64,000 bases of DNA from Photobacterium gaetbulicola Gung47 (GCA_000940995.1 CP005973.1:992001-1056000), one strand, 5' to 3'; positions 8,460 through 17,834 are shown, counted from the first letter of the stretch. Numbers and translations: made by a program. Notes: generated by a model not told the origin, from the sequence alone.

Positions 8460-11400
8460 TCACTCATCATCAAGCGGGATCAACTTGGTTGAACCGCCGT
8501 GGAATTTCTCACGACGACGCTGAACCAGTGCGAAGAAGCCAGGGATCAGGAAGGTACCTGCCAGCAGCACACATAACAGACCGCCGGTTAATGAAATACC
8601 CAATGAGTTCTGGCTGATATGACCTGCACCGTTTGCAAAGATCAAAGGCAGAATACCCAAGATAAACGACCAAGACGTCATGTTTACCGCACGGAAACGT
8701 AGCTTACCACCACGGACCGCCGCTTGATCGATATCCAGCTCTTTCTCTTCACGCTCAATCTTGGCAAATTCTACAATCAAGATGGCGTTTTTAGCCGCCA
8801 GTGCAATCAGCAGAACTAAACCAATCTGTGCATACAAGTTCAACGGAGTACCGGTCATTGCTAGCGCCAAGAATGAACCTAGCGTCGCGACAGGCACAAC
8901 AAGGATAATCGCCAGCGGAATACTCCAACTCTCATACTGTGCGACCATGAACAGGTAGATAAACACCAACGCCAGGGCGAAGGCATAAATAGCCTGGTTA
9001 CCCGCTTTCACTTCCTGGTAAGCCATACCGGTCCACTCATACTGGTAGCCTTGAGGAAGAACTTCAGCTGCAACTCGTTCCATCGCGGCAATCGCATCAC
9101 CACTTGAATAGCCCGGTGCCGGACTACCCTGGATCACTGCCGAACGGTACATATTGTAACGCCACGCTACATCGGGTTCGAACACTTGTTCTACCGATGT
9201 GATGGTGCTTAGCGGGATCATCTGACCACTTGATGAACGCACATGGAAACGCTGAAGCGCATCTAGGCCGTCACGGTAATCACTGTCCGCCTGCACAGTT
9301 ACACGGAAGTTCTTACCGTACAATGTGAAGTCGTTAACATACATTGAACCCAAGTTACCCTGTAGCGTCTGGAAGATTTCCGTTAGTGGAATACCTAGCT
9401 GTTTCGCCTTAACACGGTCAACATCAATATAGTAGTGAGGAACGTTGGCGCGGAATGTACTGAAGGTAAACTGGATTTCAGGCTGCTGGTTGGCGGCCTG
9501 GATCATTTCACCCATCACATTGGCGAGATCAGTACGGCTTCTTCCCAAGGTATCTTCAAGCACAAACTCAAAGCCATCCGCCGCGCCCATACCCGGCACT
9601 GCTGGTGCACCCATCGCAAAGACAATGGCTTCTGGCAGCTCCATCGCAGCTCGGCCATTGACGCGGTTCGAAATCGCAAAAGAGGAGTGGTCACCTGCCA
9701 TTGCATTTCGCTCATCCCACTCTTTCAGTTTAATGAACAGAGATGCACCGTTCGATGCTGCCGCACCGGTAAGGAATGCATAACCGTTTGCAACGGTAAT
9801 ACCCTCAATACCCGGCTCATCAGCAAGAATTTCTTGCAGCTTGGCCGTCGTTTCTTCTGTACGTGACAATGAAGCAGAGTCAGGTAACTGTACGTTAACC
9901 AGCAAGATCCCCTTATCTTCTGTCGGTACAAAAGCGGTCGATGTGGTTTTCGATAGGAATGTTACGGCACCTACTGCCAGCACAAAGAAGGTAATCAGCA
10001 GGCCCGCTTTACGAACCATGAAACCAGCGATAGAACCGTACTTCAATGTGACCTTATCAAGACCTCGGTTGAAGATTTCGAACCAACGCGCGGTGTTACC
10101 GCCACCTTGCTTAAGTACCAGCGAACACAATGCCGGTGAAAGTGTCAATGCGTTAATTGACGAGATAACTACCGAAATACAGATAGTCAGGGCAAACTGG
10201 CGGTACATGATACCGGTAATACCCGGCAGCATAGCAACCGGTACGAATACCGCAAGAAGTACCAGGGTCGACGTGATGATCGGGCCCGTTACTTCCTTCA
10301 TTGCAATCAAGGTCGCTCTTGGCGGCGTCAGGCTTGGATCCCGCTTCATGTTGGTATCGACCTGCTCGATAACCAGAATCGCATCATCCACCACGATACC
10401 GATCGCCAGAATCAAACCGAACAAAGTAACCGTATTGATGGTAAAGCCTGCTGCCAACATGATGGCGAAGGTACCAATAAGCGATACCGGAATCGCAACA
10501 ACAGGGATAAGTGTCGAACGAACGCTGCCCAGGAACATATATGTGACGGCAATTACCAGCAAAATTGCCTGGATCAAAGTAACAACTACACCCTTGATGG
10601 ACTCAGAGACGAACAAGGTAGTATCGTAACTGGTCTCGTATTCCATACCATCTGGGAAGTCGGCGCTCATGCGATCCAACAGATCCATCACTGCCTTGCC
10701 ACTTTCCAGGGCATTGGCATCGGATTGCAGGTTGAGGGCCACGATTGAAGCTGGCTGGCCACGGAACATACCGTTACCACTGTAGAACTTCTTACCCAAT
10801 TCAACCCGGGCAACATCTTTCAGGTAAACCATTGAACCATCAATGTTTGCCCGAAGAACAACGTTCTCGAACTCTTCAACAGTCTGCAGTCGGCCCTTGG
10901 TTACCAGGTTGAACTGAACTTCTTGCGGATTATTGTACGGTGCCGCGCCGACTTGACCGGCAGCAACCTGTACGTTTTGCTCAGACAGCGCCGCATTGAC
11001 ATCGGAAGTTGTCAGGTTCAGGTTAGCCATTTTTTCAGGGTTCAACCAAACACGCATTGCGTATTCGCCACCACCGATAACATTAACCTCACTGATACCT
11101 TTAACACGCGCCAACTGATCTTTCACGTTAAGGTTGATGTAGTTGATCAGGAACTGATCATCATACTTACCATCCGGCGAATAGAAGTTCAGTACCATCA
11201 ACAAATCAGGCGAACGTTTCTTAACCGTCACCCCTACCATGCGCACTTCAGCAGGCAGCTTAGACTCAATCTGAGAAACCCGGTTCTGAACATTGACCTG
11301 CGCCATATCGGGATCAGTGCCAATGTCAAAGGTTACATTGAGGCTATATGAACCATCGTTAGCACTTTTTGAAGACATGTAAATCATGTTTTCAACGCCG

Positions 11401-11612
11401 TTGACTGATGCTTCAATCGGATCGGCTATGGCTTCCTCTACCGTTTCGGCACTTGCACCGGAGTAGTAGGCTGTTACACCGACAGATGGTGGGCTAATTT
11501 TGGGATATTCTGCCACTGGCAGGTTGAGGACAGCAATCGCCCCCGCCAATGTCAGAATAATTGAAATGACCAGCGCGAACTTAGGGCGCTGGATAAAAAA
11601 GCGACTTAGCAT
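8460..11612 (-). CDS. RND multidrug efflux pump, inner-membrane subunit (HAE1/AcrB family)
   Basis: A 1050-residue protein with the 12-helix, two-large-loop AcrB plan. The start MLSRFFIQRPKFALVIS is the usual first helix, and the proton-relay aspartates are Asp409-Asp410 in GIVVDDAILVIE. It should drive drugs, bile salts or other amphiphiles from the periplasm or inner leaflet outward, using the proton gradient, with the adaptor gene just upstream. Vibrios carry about six such pumps (Vex/Vme series); I cannot say which one this is. The gene starts two bases after the adaptor's stop codon, so the two are co-transcribed. No TolC-like gene is adjacent; a TolC encoded elsewhere is probably used. 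Confidence 0.95.
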   Translation of the reverse strand: MLSRFFIQRPKFALVISIILTLAGAIAVLNLPVAEYPKISPPSVGVTAYYSGASAETVEEAIADPIEASVNGVENMIYMSSKSANDGSYSLNVTFDIGTDPDMAQVNVQNRVSQIESKLPAEVRMVGVTVKKRSPDLLMVLNFYSPDGKYDDQFLINYINLNVKDQLARVKGISEVNVIGGGEYAMRVWLNPEKMANLNLTTSDVNAALSEQNVQVAAGQVGAAPYNNPQEVQFNLVTKGRLQTVEEFENVVLRANIDGSMVYLKDVARVELGKKFYSGNGMFRGQPASIVALNLQSDANALESGKAVMDLLDRMSADFPDGMEYETSYDTTLFVSESIKGVVVTLIQAILLVIAVTYMFLGSVRSTLIPVVAIPVSLIGTFAIMLAAGFTINTVTLFGLILAIGIVVDDAILVIEQVDTNMKRDPSLTPPRATLIAMKEVTGPIITSTLVLLAVFVPVAMLPGITGIMYRQFALTICISVVISSINALTLSPALCSLVLKQGGGNTARWFEIFNRGLDKVTLKYGSIAGFMVRKAGLLITFFVLAVGAVTFLSKTTSTAFVPTEDKGILLVNVQLPDSASLSRTEETTAKLQEILADEPGIEGITVANGYAFLTGAAASNGASLFIKLKEWDERNAMAGDHSSFAISNRVNGRAAMELPEAIVFAMGAPAVPGMGAADGFEFVLEDTLGRSRTDLANVMGEMIQAANQQPEIQFTFSTFRANVPHYYIDVDRVKAKQLGIPLTEIFQTLQGNLGSMYVNDFTLYGKNFRVTVQADSDYRDGLDALQRFHVRSSSGQMIPLSTITSVEQVFEPDVAWRYNMYRSAVIQGSPAPGYSSGDAIAAMERVAAEVLPQGYQYEWTGMAYQEVKAGNQAIYAFALALVFIYLFMVAQYESWSIPLAIILVVPVATLGSFLALAMTGTPLNLYAQIGLVLLIALAAKNAILIVEFAKIEREEKELDIDQAAVRGGKLRFRAVNMTSWSFILGILPLIFANGAGHISQNSLGISLTGGLLCVLLAGTFLIPGFFALVQRRREKFHGGSTKLIPLDDE

Positions 11613-11614
11613 GA

Positions 11615-12736
11615 TTACTCTTGCGCCCCTGTTTCTTCAAGCCGTACTGGTACACCATTACGAACACGCTGAAGGCCTTTAGTCATAACAACATCATCGC
11701 TGTTAATACCTTCGGCAATAATGATGCCGTATTCAGTCTGAGGGCCAAGAACCACATTGCGACGTTCGGCGACATTCCCCTCGGCAAGTACCATGACAAA
11801 GTCACCTTCCAAGTCACTTTGAACAGCACGACGTGGGATCACGATACGTTTTACCGGCTCTTTTTCACGCAGGAAGACTTGCACATGCTGGCCAGGAAGC
11901 AATGACTGCCCTGGGTTGGCAAAACTTGCACGCATGGCAATGGTACCGGTATTGAGATCAATTCGGTTGCCGATGAAGTCAACTTTACCTAGTTCACTGT
12001 ACTGCTTACCATTAGTCAGGGTCAGGACAACTTCGACATCACCCTGTCCTTTGCCTGCACCATCAAGGTTATCGATACCTAGATTCAAGCGCTCACGCTC
12101 ACTCACATTAAATGATGCCTGAATCGGGTCTAGGCTAACCAAGGTGGTCAATACACCTGAGCTAGGAGAAACAAGATCACCGATACTGGCCTTGCTATCA
12201 CTGATACGGCCAGTAAATGGGGCGGTGATTTTAGTGTACGATAGATCGACTTCTGCCGATTTCAACTGCGCATTCGCCGCTTTGAGCTGTGCTTCTGCGC
12301 TCAATTTTTCAGCGGTCAGGCGATCAAATTCAGATTGGCTGATGCTGCCTTTTGGCAACAAGTTTTGGCCACGCTGCCAATCCAGATTAGCACGCTTTAA
12401 GGTCGCTTCAGCTTGCGCGATTGCCGCAGCTGCACTTGCAACCCGCGCTTCATAGGCAGCAGGCTCAATTTCAAATAGCACCTGCCCTTTTTCTACCACT
12501 TGGCCTTCATTAAACGAACGCGCTTTAAGGTAGCCTGAAACTTGAGCTGTGATGGCCACATCTTCAATTGCTTCAGTTCTTCCTACAAACTGTTTTCCCT
12601 GCTGGTAATCAATCACAGTCACAGGTTGTACCGCAACTAGAGGAGCCATTCCCCCCGCTGGACCTGACAACTTATCGCCACAACCAACAAGCAGGCTTGA
12701 GCTTATTAGTGTCGCAATCATAAGTTTTTTATTCAT
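11615..12736 (-). CDS. RND efflux periplasmic adaptor lipoprotein (MFP/AcrA family)
   Basis: A 373-residue protein with a lipoprotein signal (SSSLLVGCGDK, lipobox Leu-Val-Gly-Cys at about residue 18). The order of domains is that of AcrA: a beta/lipoyl half near residue 65 (AQVSGYLKARSFNEGQVVEKG), an alpha-helical hairpin rich in Ala/Leu/Lys, the second lipoyl half (TKITAPFTGRISDSKAS), then the beta-barrel and membrane-proximal domains. It bridges the pump with an outer-membrane channel. An ATG at 12748 is also in frame, but MNKKLMIA at 12736 gives a normal lipoprotein signal. First gene of the two-gene pump operon; no local regulator is adjacent. Confidence 0.93.
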   Translation of the reverse strand: MNKKLMIATLISSSLLVGCGDKLSGPAGGMAPLVAVQPVTVIDYQQGKQFVGRTEAIEDVAITAQVSGYLKARSFNEGQVVEKGQVLFEIEPAAYEARVASAAAAIAQAEATLKRANLDWQRGQNLLPKGSISQSEFDRLTAEKLSAEAQLKAANAQLKSAEVDLSYTKITAPFTGRISDSKASIGDLVSPSSGVLTTLVSLDPIQASFNVSERERLNLGIDNLDGAGKGQGDVEVVLTLTNGKQYSELGKVDFIGNRIDLNTGTIAMRASFANPGQSLLPGQHVQVFLREKEPVKRIVIPRRAVQSDLEGDFVMVLAEGNVAERRNVVLGPQTEYGIIIAEGINSDDVVMTKGLQRVRNGVPVRLEETGAQE

Positions 12737-13073
12737 ATTGCCGACCATCTTAAATTTATGTAAAAACTACGCTTGAAATTTGTTATATTCAATTACTCTA
12801 ATTATTGCTCAATGACTAATCATTTTACTTAAATTAGAGTGAGTTGAAGGTGTTCAAAGGGTTTTATAATTAACACTTTTTATATGCTGTATAAGCTAGC
12901 ATTATGCCTTTAATCCAAGCTGAACAGTTATATGTATTGAAACAATTTCACCAACCAAGTGTTTCAAATTATTTCAAACCTTGAATTTTTGTGTTTTTAT
13001 AGTAGCCAGAAAAAGATATCACTACAAGTCAGAGACTTACAGACAGCACATATACCCAGAAAGAATATAAAAA
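12737..13073. other. AT-rich divergent intergenic region with inverted repeat
   Basis: This 337-base gap holds promoters for the pump operon (minus) and the siroheme gene (plus). ACTCTAATT at 12795-12803 and AATTAGAGT at 12832-12840 form a 9-bp inverted repeat 28 bases apart, about 60-100 bases before the adaptor start; it could be an operator for a repressor of the pump, but I cannot name one. No RNA gene is visible. Confidence 0.4.
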
Positions 13074-14027
13074 ATGGACTATTTCCCGATTTTCCTCTCT
13101 GTAAAACAGAGAAAAGTTACAGTAATTGGCGGTGGTGAGGTTGCTTGCAGAAAAGTGGACTTACTACGAAAAGCAGGGGCAAGCATCACCGTGGTTTCGC
13201 CCAAGCTGCACAGCTATTTAACCCAGTTAACAAACACTGGACATATAGATTGGAAAAGAAAGTCTTATGACAAAAGTGATCTTGAAGGTAGCTACCAGGT
13301 TTGGGCAACAACTGACGATCCGGCCCTGAACCACCAAGTCCACCATGACGCCACTGAGCTTGGTATCTGGATTAATGTTGTCGACGATAAAGAGTACTGT
13401 GACTTCATCACGCCTTCCATCATTGATAGAAGCCCTATTCAAGTTGCGGTTTCCAGTGGTGGTGCCTCACCGGTTCTGGTTCGTTACCTGAGGGAGACAC
13501 TGGAAACCCAGCTACCACATAACTTGTCGTTGTTAGCCTCTTATGCCGGGGAGCAGCGGGAGCGGATAAAACAGCATTTTGTGACTGTCGATGAAAGACG
13601 CAAGTTCTGGGAATTATTTTTCCGCCACTCAGGCGTAGAACAAGCCAAAACTAAAGAAGAACTTGAACATGTTTTTATGGAGCTGCTCGAGCACAATCCT
13701 AAATCACAGGCTGCATTGTATTTGCTAGAAACCGGTACCGAAACAGAAATGCTGACCTTAAAAGCCTTGCGGTTAATGCAACAAGCAGAGTTTGTACTCT
13801 ACCCTGGCAACGTGGATAGCATTGAGGGCGCTGATGATGCGTTTGTAGATTTGTGTCGACGAGATGCTGACCGTGAGCCATTTAGCGAGGGAACATTAAA
13901 GGCCCAAGTACAGCAGCTCCTTAACAGTGGGTTGAGAGTTTGTGTACTTGCACCAAAGGCACAAGCAGCAAACCTCCTAAAGCCGCTCCAGAAAGAATTC
14001 AATGGCATTTATGTTCCTTGCCTTTAG
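13074..14027 (+). CDS. Met8/CysG-N-like siroheme enzyme with partial SUMT-like C-terminus
   Basis: The first ~205 of 317 residues match the N-terminal half of CysG (precorrin-2 dehydrogenase and sirohydrochlorin ferrochelatase): NAD-binding VTVIGGGEVACRKVDLL, NVVDDKEYCDFITPSIIDRS with the catalytic Asp, and VSSGGASPVLVRYLRE. From about 215 the sequence YLLETGTETEMLTLKALRLM resembles the start of the uroporphyrinogen-III methyltransferase domain (normally VGAGPGDPDLLTLKALR), but the glycine-rich SAM loop is lost and the protein stops after about 100 residues of a domain that needs about 240. So oxidation and iron insertion are likely retained and methylation lost; a separate CobA-type enzyme would be needed. 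Siroheme serves sulfite and nitrite reductases. Single-gene unit; ribosome site weak. Confidence 0.85.
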   Translation: MDYFPIFLSVKQRKVTVIGGGEVACRKVDLLRKAGASITVVSPKLHSYLTQLTNTGHIDWKRKSYDKSDLEGSYQVWATTDDPALNHQVHHDATELGIWINVVDDKEYCDFITPSIIDRSPIQVAVSSGGASPVLVRYLRETLETQLPHNLSLLASYAGEQRERIKQHFVTVDERRKFWELFFRHSGVEQAKTKEELEHVFMELLEHNPKSQAALYLLETGTETEMLTLKALRLMQQAEFVLYPGNVDSIEGADDAFVDLCRRDADREPFSEGTLKAQVQQLLNSGLRVCVLAPKAQAANLLKPLQKEFNGIYVPCL

Positions 14028-14041
14028 CCTGAATCAGATAC

Positions 14042-14069
14042 AAAAAATGCCGCGACTGCGGCATTTTTT
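14042..14069. terminator. bidirectional rho-independent terminator
   Basis: AAAAAATGCCGC-GACT-GCGGCATTTTTT is a perfect 12-bp hairpin that serves the siroheme gene and the convergent DUF1097 gene. Confidence 0.93.
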
Positions 14070-14083
14070 CAATTCATTCATGT

Positions 14084-14563
14084 CTACTCGGCAGTGACTA
14101 GGTTTCCCTCTGGCTTGGCCAACTTCTGCTGTAGCCACAAACCAGAAGCTTTCATTGAATAACCAAACAAAATACCCAATACCAACGAAGGTACGACTAA
14201 CTGCCAATCGCCGCCTGCGGCAAATGTTGCACATGAGCCGATAAAGGTACCTGGAATAAAGCTAAGCCATGCTTGCTTAGCTTGAACACACATCAAGAAA
14301 GCGACCACCGCAGTAATAACATATCCGATGATCTCAATCCCTACCTCAGTGGAAAGATAGATAATAACCATTGCCCAGAACACGCCACTCAGCGTCGTCG
14401 CCAAGCTAAGCAATAAGCCCTTAAGGCCATCTTTAGGGGAAGCAAAATATGCGGTACAACCAAGGAAACCGGCCCAGCTCAACAAACCGAGAGATACCGC
14501 TACCCATCCCCATATTCCAGATAGGATTCCAGTTGTAATTGCAATTGCGACCAAAGTTGACAT
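14084..14563 (-). CDS. DUF1097 membrane protein, YcdZ-like
   Basis: A 159-residue inner-membrane protein with five or six hydrophobic helices. The stretch ITTGILSGIWGWVAVSLGLL and the later FIPGTFIGSCATFA correspond nearly residue for residue to E. coli YcdZ. Function is not known in any species; in E. coli ycdZ responds to carbon status. The gene is monocistronic, convergent with the siroheme gene, with a long upstream region. Confidence 0.88.
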   Translation of the reverse strand: MSTLVAIAITTGILSGIWGWVAVSLGLLSWAGFLGCTAYFASPKDGLKGLLLSLATTLSGVFWAMVIIYLSTEVGIEIIGYVITAVVAFLMCVQAKQAWLSFIPGTFIGSCATFAAGGDWQLVVPSLVLGILFGYSMKASGLWLQQKLAKPEGNLVTAE

Positions 14564-14974
14564 GTTTTACTTCCCTAATTGGACAATCAAGGAAACAGTT
14601 TAAGGGACAAAAGAAAGCATTAAAACGCGCAAGATCACAATTTCACTGCAAGCCACCAGCATTACATTGCAAAGATTGATGAATATCACACTACCCAATT
14701 AATAATCAATGATTTATCTTATGTTATCAAATATTATATTCAGTGATGAAAACCATTACAAAACTAAGTGTTTCCCACTGGAAACAAAAAACCGCGTGTT
14801 ATTGTCTAGCAATGTCGCAATTCGCTCTTATTAAACGCTCCTAGCTGATGTGTTGGCTTTGCTAAAACTCGGTCAATTTTCCCTATAATTAAGCGTGTTC
14901 ATTATGGTATTACCAGATTATATGGGATAATTATCTGGTTGTTATTATTAGATAAATATCCGTAAGGAGAATTC
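14564..14974. other. divergent intergenic region, DUF1097 gene / nagZ
   Basis: About 410 AT-rich bases. Two hairpins are visible: GTTTCC-CACT-GGAAAC at 14770-14785 followed by six A, and ACCAGAT...ATCTGGT at 14912-14939, which lies in the nagZ leader 35 bases before its start codon. Their roles are unknown. No gene is evident. Confidence 0.4.
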
Positions 14975-15979
14975 ATGGGCCCTCTGATGCTTGATGTAGC
15001 TGGCTATGAGCTAGATGCAGAAGATCGCGAGATCATCCAACACCCTACTGTAGGCGGTATTATTTTTTTCGCCCGCAACTATCATGATCGTGAACAACTA
15101 CGCGCACTTACCAAAGATATCCGCAATACCGCCAAGCGCCCTCTCCTTATTGCTGTTGATCAAGAAGGAGGCCGGGTACAACGTTTTCGTGAAGAATTCA
15201 CCTTACTTCCACCGGCAAAGGCATTTGCTCAAAGCAATAACGGTCAGTCTTTAGCTTATGACGGCGGATGGCTCATGGCAGCTGAACTACTGGCTATGGA
15301 TATCGATCTTAGCCTTGCTCCGGTGCTGGATCTCGGCTTTGATTGCAAAGCCATTGGCGATAGAGCTTTTTCGGATGACCCACAAAAAGTGATTCAATAT
15401 GCATCAGAGTTTATTAAAGGTATGAAACTGGCGGGAATGGCGGCGACCGGTAAGCACTTTCCTGGCCACGGCGGTGTTATTGCCGATTCGCATTTGGAGA
15501 CTCCTGTTGACTCACGCGATACCATCAAACGTCATGACATGACGGTTTTTCAATCTTTGCTCGATGCAAATCTGCTTGATGCAATGATGCCGGCTCATGT
15601 CGTGTTCGACCATTATGACTCATCACCAGCCAGTGGCTCCAGCTACTGGTTGAAGCAAGTCCTGCGCGAAGAGATGGGATTCAAAGGCGTGGTTTTCTCT
15701 GATGACCTAAATATGAAAGGTGCTGATGTTCTTGGTAGCTATAGTGAACGAGCCATAGCTGCCCAGCAGGCCGGATGTGATATGGTTATGCTTTGCAATA
15801 ACCGTACTGGAGCCATTGAAGCGTTAGATGGGTTACCGCAGACGCAAGTTCCCTCTTTGGAATCTTTGTTAAAAAAACCAACTGGCGAATACCGAGACTT
15901 GGTCAAGACCTCAAAATGGCAGGAAACACACAAACGTATCACACGTCTTCGAGAAGAATGGTTAGAAAAACAAGTTTAA
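14975..15979 (+). CDS. nagZ: beta-N-acetylhexosaminidase NagZ
   Basis: The 334-residue glycoside hydrolase family 3 protein begins MGPLMLDVAGYELDAEDRE, as in E. coli NagZ, and has the family 3 signature GKHFPGHG followed by ADSHLETP, which holds the catalytic His/Asp loop. The nucleophile region is VVFSDDLNMKGA. NagZ removes N-acetylglucosamine from anhydromuropeptides in the cytoplasm during peptidoglycan recycling; its product induces AmpC beta-lactamase in species with AmpR. GGAG lies 8 bases before the ATG. It has no signal peptide, as expected. Transcribed alone here. Confidence 0.95.
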   Translation: MGPLMLDVAGYELDAEDREIIQHPTVGGIIFFARNYHDREQLRALTKDIRNTAKRPLLIAVDQEGGRVQRFREEFTLLPPAKAFAQSNNGQSLAYDGGWLMAAELLAMDIDLSLAPVLDLGFDCKAIGDRAFSDDPQKVIQYASEFIKGMKLAGMAATGKHFPGHGGVIADSHLETPVDSRDTIKRHDMTVFQSLLDANLLDAMMPAHVVFDHYDSSPASGSSYWLKQVLREEMGFKGVVFSDDLNMKGADVLGSYSERAIAAQQAGCDMVMLCNNRTGAIEALDGLPQTQVPSLESLLKKPTGEYRDLVKTSKWQETHKRITRLREEWLEKQV

Positions 15980-15999
15980 CAGACCATTACATTTAAAAT

Positions 16000-16051
16000 A
16001 TCGCCCGTACTATTCATCCTGCAGCATTTAGCAGAATAATATACGGGCGAT
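16000..16051 (+). terminator. long imperfect stem-loop after nagZ
   Basis: ATCGCCCGTA pairs with TACGGGCGAT across a 32-base interior that can itself pair partly (CTGC with GCAG). TTTGATTT follows. It probably ends the nagZ transcript and may be processed into a stable RNA end. Confidence 0.6.
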
Positions 16052-16131
16052 TTGATTTATTAGCGTCAATAAGAAGAATTATTAAGCAGTGCTAATCCGT
16101 AAATACTGCCGATCACGCTAAAAGGTATCAA

Positions 16132-16239
16132 TCAAAAAGAGTCACGAGAGTGATCGACGTACTTGTCACATTTCTTCTTTTCTTTGCAAATAATGTAGAA
16201 ACCACCAATGATGAAGGCAATTACCAGTAATGTTTCCAT
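16132..16239 (-). CDS. possible 35-residue single-helix membrane peptide
   Basis: A short frame on the minus strand encodes METLLVIAFIIGGFYIICKE followed by a lysine-rich, polar tail. One hydrophobic helix (residues 4-18) with a strongly positive cytoplasmic side is typical of bacterial small membrane proteins. The ribosome site is weak (AGG about 12 bases before the ATG), and I know no family, so existence is uncertain. It lies in a 750-base region otherwise empty between nagZ and the CDF gene. Confidence 0.4.
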   Translation of the reverse strand: METLLVIAFIIGGFYIICKEKKKCDKYVDHSRDSF

Positions 16240-16685
16240 AATCACATAAACCTATGATTTATCGAAAAGTGTGAAATAATTTCGCATCAGAATGCTAGCT
16301 GTAAATCTAAAGATTACCACTAACAGTAGAAGTAATTTTTAGACTGGGGACAAGATACCCCAACAGAGCAAAAAATGCACTAAAAAGTTGCATAATATTC
16401 GATCCAAATGCATCGAAACCTATACTTTTTTATCTATTTAAAACTACATATTTATCTAAAATACATAGGTTTAAACCTATTTGCTATAGAACCGCAGTTA
16501 CTCTAGCAGTCGTTCATTGATTATTTGATGAATTAATGAATATTTTGCGGGTAAAAGGAAAAAATAACTAGGTCATTTTTGACTAGATTTATTTCCATTT
16601 CAGATTAGATATAGTTATGGATGATTCAATCGAGTAACCCGTTGGAAATGCAAACATATTTCTATGAATATAGAAACAACAAATA
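16240..16685. other. AT-rich region without recognised gene
   Basis: This 446-base stretch is very AT-rich and contains no supported coding frame. It may carry a promoter for the small ORF at 16132-16239 or an unrecognised RNA, but I see no clear structure. Confidence 0.3.
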
Positions 16686-16712
16686 TAAAAAAAGGGCAAT
16701 TCCTGCCCTCTT
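16686..16712 (-). terminator. rho-independent terminator of CDF gene
   Basis: Read on the minus strand, AGGGCA-GGAAT-TGCCCT is followed by a run of seven T. It lies just after the cation transporter stop codon. Confidence 0.88.
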
Positions 16713-16732
16713 TATATTCCATCAGATTGTAA

Positions 16733-17647
16733 TCATAGCCATCTAGCCTGCCCCGTAAAGCTGACAGAAAGCCAGGTATCGCCCAGTTCATCAGATAAGG
16801 CTTCCCAAAGAATAAGCCGGATCTGATCTTGTCGTTTAGTGGTCCAATATGTGTCGTCCTTTACCAGGATATTGACTTCGAGATCATACTGACGGCCTGT
16901 CTTGGCAAAGTGATGAGTGTACGCATCAAAGTGGTATTGTTTCGACAGCTTCTCTATCACCCGGTCAACATTTTCTTGCACATCATCCTGTGGCGCGACC
17001 AGCAAGACCTCCTTGAGGTTACGACGTAACACTTTGATTGGCAAAACTACCGCCGCCAGTGATAACGCCGAGACCAAAATAGGGTCGACATAGCGGTTCC
17101 ACTGTGAATAACCATAGTGATCCAAAATCATTACAAAAATAAAGCCCACCAAAATTGACGCGCTTAATATCCCATCAATCAGCCACTCCTGTGAATCGAC
17201 TCGCACCAGTTCAGATTGCTCTGCCTTAGCGATATAGGTCTCGGTGAAAAAGATCGCAAAACAGCAGATTGTCGATAGCACCGCATAAAAGATTGCATGC
17301 TCGAGCACTATCTCTTGGCCGCCATTGACAATGGTTTGCACACCACTAAAAAAGGCAAAAATACATGTGAGTAAGATGAGCAAGCCATTGACGACGTTGA
17401 TTAACGGTTCAATATGGGCATATCCGAATTGGAAGTACTTATCATCGGGTTTAGTAACGAGATATGCGGTATAAAGGCTCAGCCCTGTCATTCCCATACT
17501 AAGTAAAGAGAACATACCGTCTAGAAGAATGGCATTGGATCCGACATAGAGTCCGTAGCCTATACCTAGCGAGGACAGTACAACGGTACCGGCTAGGGAT
17601 AACTTCAGTGCTAAACGCTCTTTACTAATTTTACGGCTAATAGCCAT
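16733..17647 (-). CDS. cation diffusion facilitator (CDF) family transporter
   Basis: A 304-residue protein with about six membrane helices and a soluble C-terminal domain, the CDF plan for proton-coupled export of Zn2+, Fe2+, Mn2+ or similar ions. The start ALKLSLAGTVVLSSLGIGYG is a typical first helix. In helix 2 the metal-site region reads LDGMFSLLSMGM (one Asp retained), and helix 5 reads DSQEWLIDGILSAS, where the usual HxxxD pair appears as Glu-x-x-x-Asp or Leu-x-x-x-Asp, so the metal preference may not be zinc. A strong AAGGAGG ribosome site precedes the ATG. Single-gene unit with its own terminator. Confidence 0.85.
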   Translation of the reverse strand: MAISRKISKERLALKLSLAGTVVLSSLGIGYGLYVGSNAILLDGMFSLLSMGMTGLSLYTAYLVTKPDDKYFQFGYAHIEPLINVVNGLLILLTCIFAFFSGVQTIVNGGQEIVLEHAIFYAVLSTICCFAIFFTETYIAKAEQSELVRVDSQEWLIDGILSASILVGFIFVMILDHYGYSQWNRYVDPILVSALSLAAVVLPIKVLRRNLKEVLLVAPQDDVQENVDRVIEKLSKQYHFDAYTHHFAKTGRQYDLEVNILVKDDTYWTTKRQDQIRLILWEALSDELGDTWLSVSFTGQARWL

Positions 17648-17783
17648 AATTTCCTCCTTATATATTATTGAGTCCGCAAGGTGCTAAATATGATACGTCA
17701 GTTCACGTGTTTACATCTATACCTTTAGCACAGTTACGCATTTGTAATCAAATTGATAGTGGATTTAGTCATAATACGACATG

Positions 17784-17808
17784 GTATTACCTGCAATGCA
17801 GGTAATAC
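17784..17808. terminator. perfect 11-bp hairpin downstream of lipoprotein gene
   Basis: GTATTACCTGC-AAT-GCAGGTAATAC is a perfect inverted repeat 27 bases after the lipoprotein stop. It lacks a T-run, so it may be a weak terminator, an RNA-protecting hairpin or an operator for the CDF gene. Confidence 0.5.
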
Positions 17809-17834
17809 TGGTAGTCATTGATAGAGAGCAGGAA

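Noticed and set aside
9841..10629. 262-codon open frame opposite the RND pump gene
   Set aside because: Lies wholly antisense within an unmistakable AcrB-family gene; amino-acid composition is that of an antisense shadow.
14670..14690. Possible CRP site near the DUF1097 gene (ATTGA-TGAATA-TCACA)
   Set aside because: One half site is too poor (three of five bases); not enough to call.
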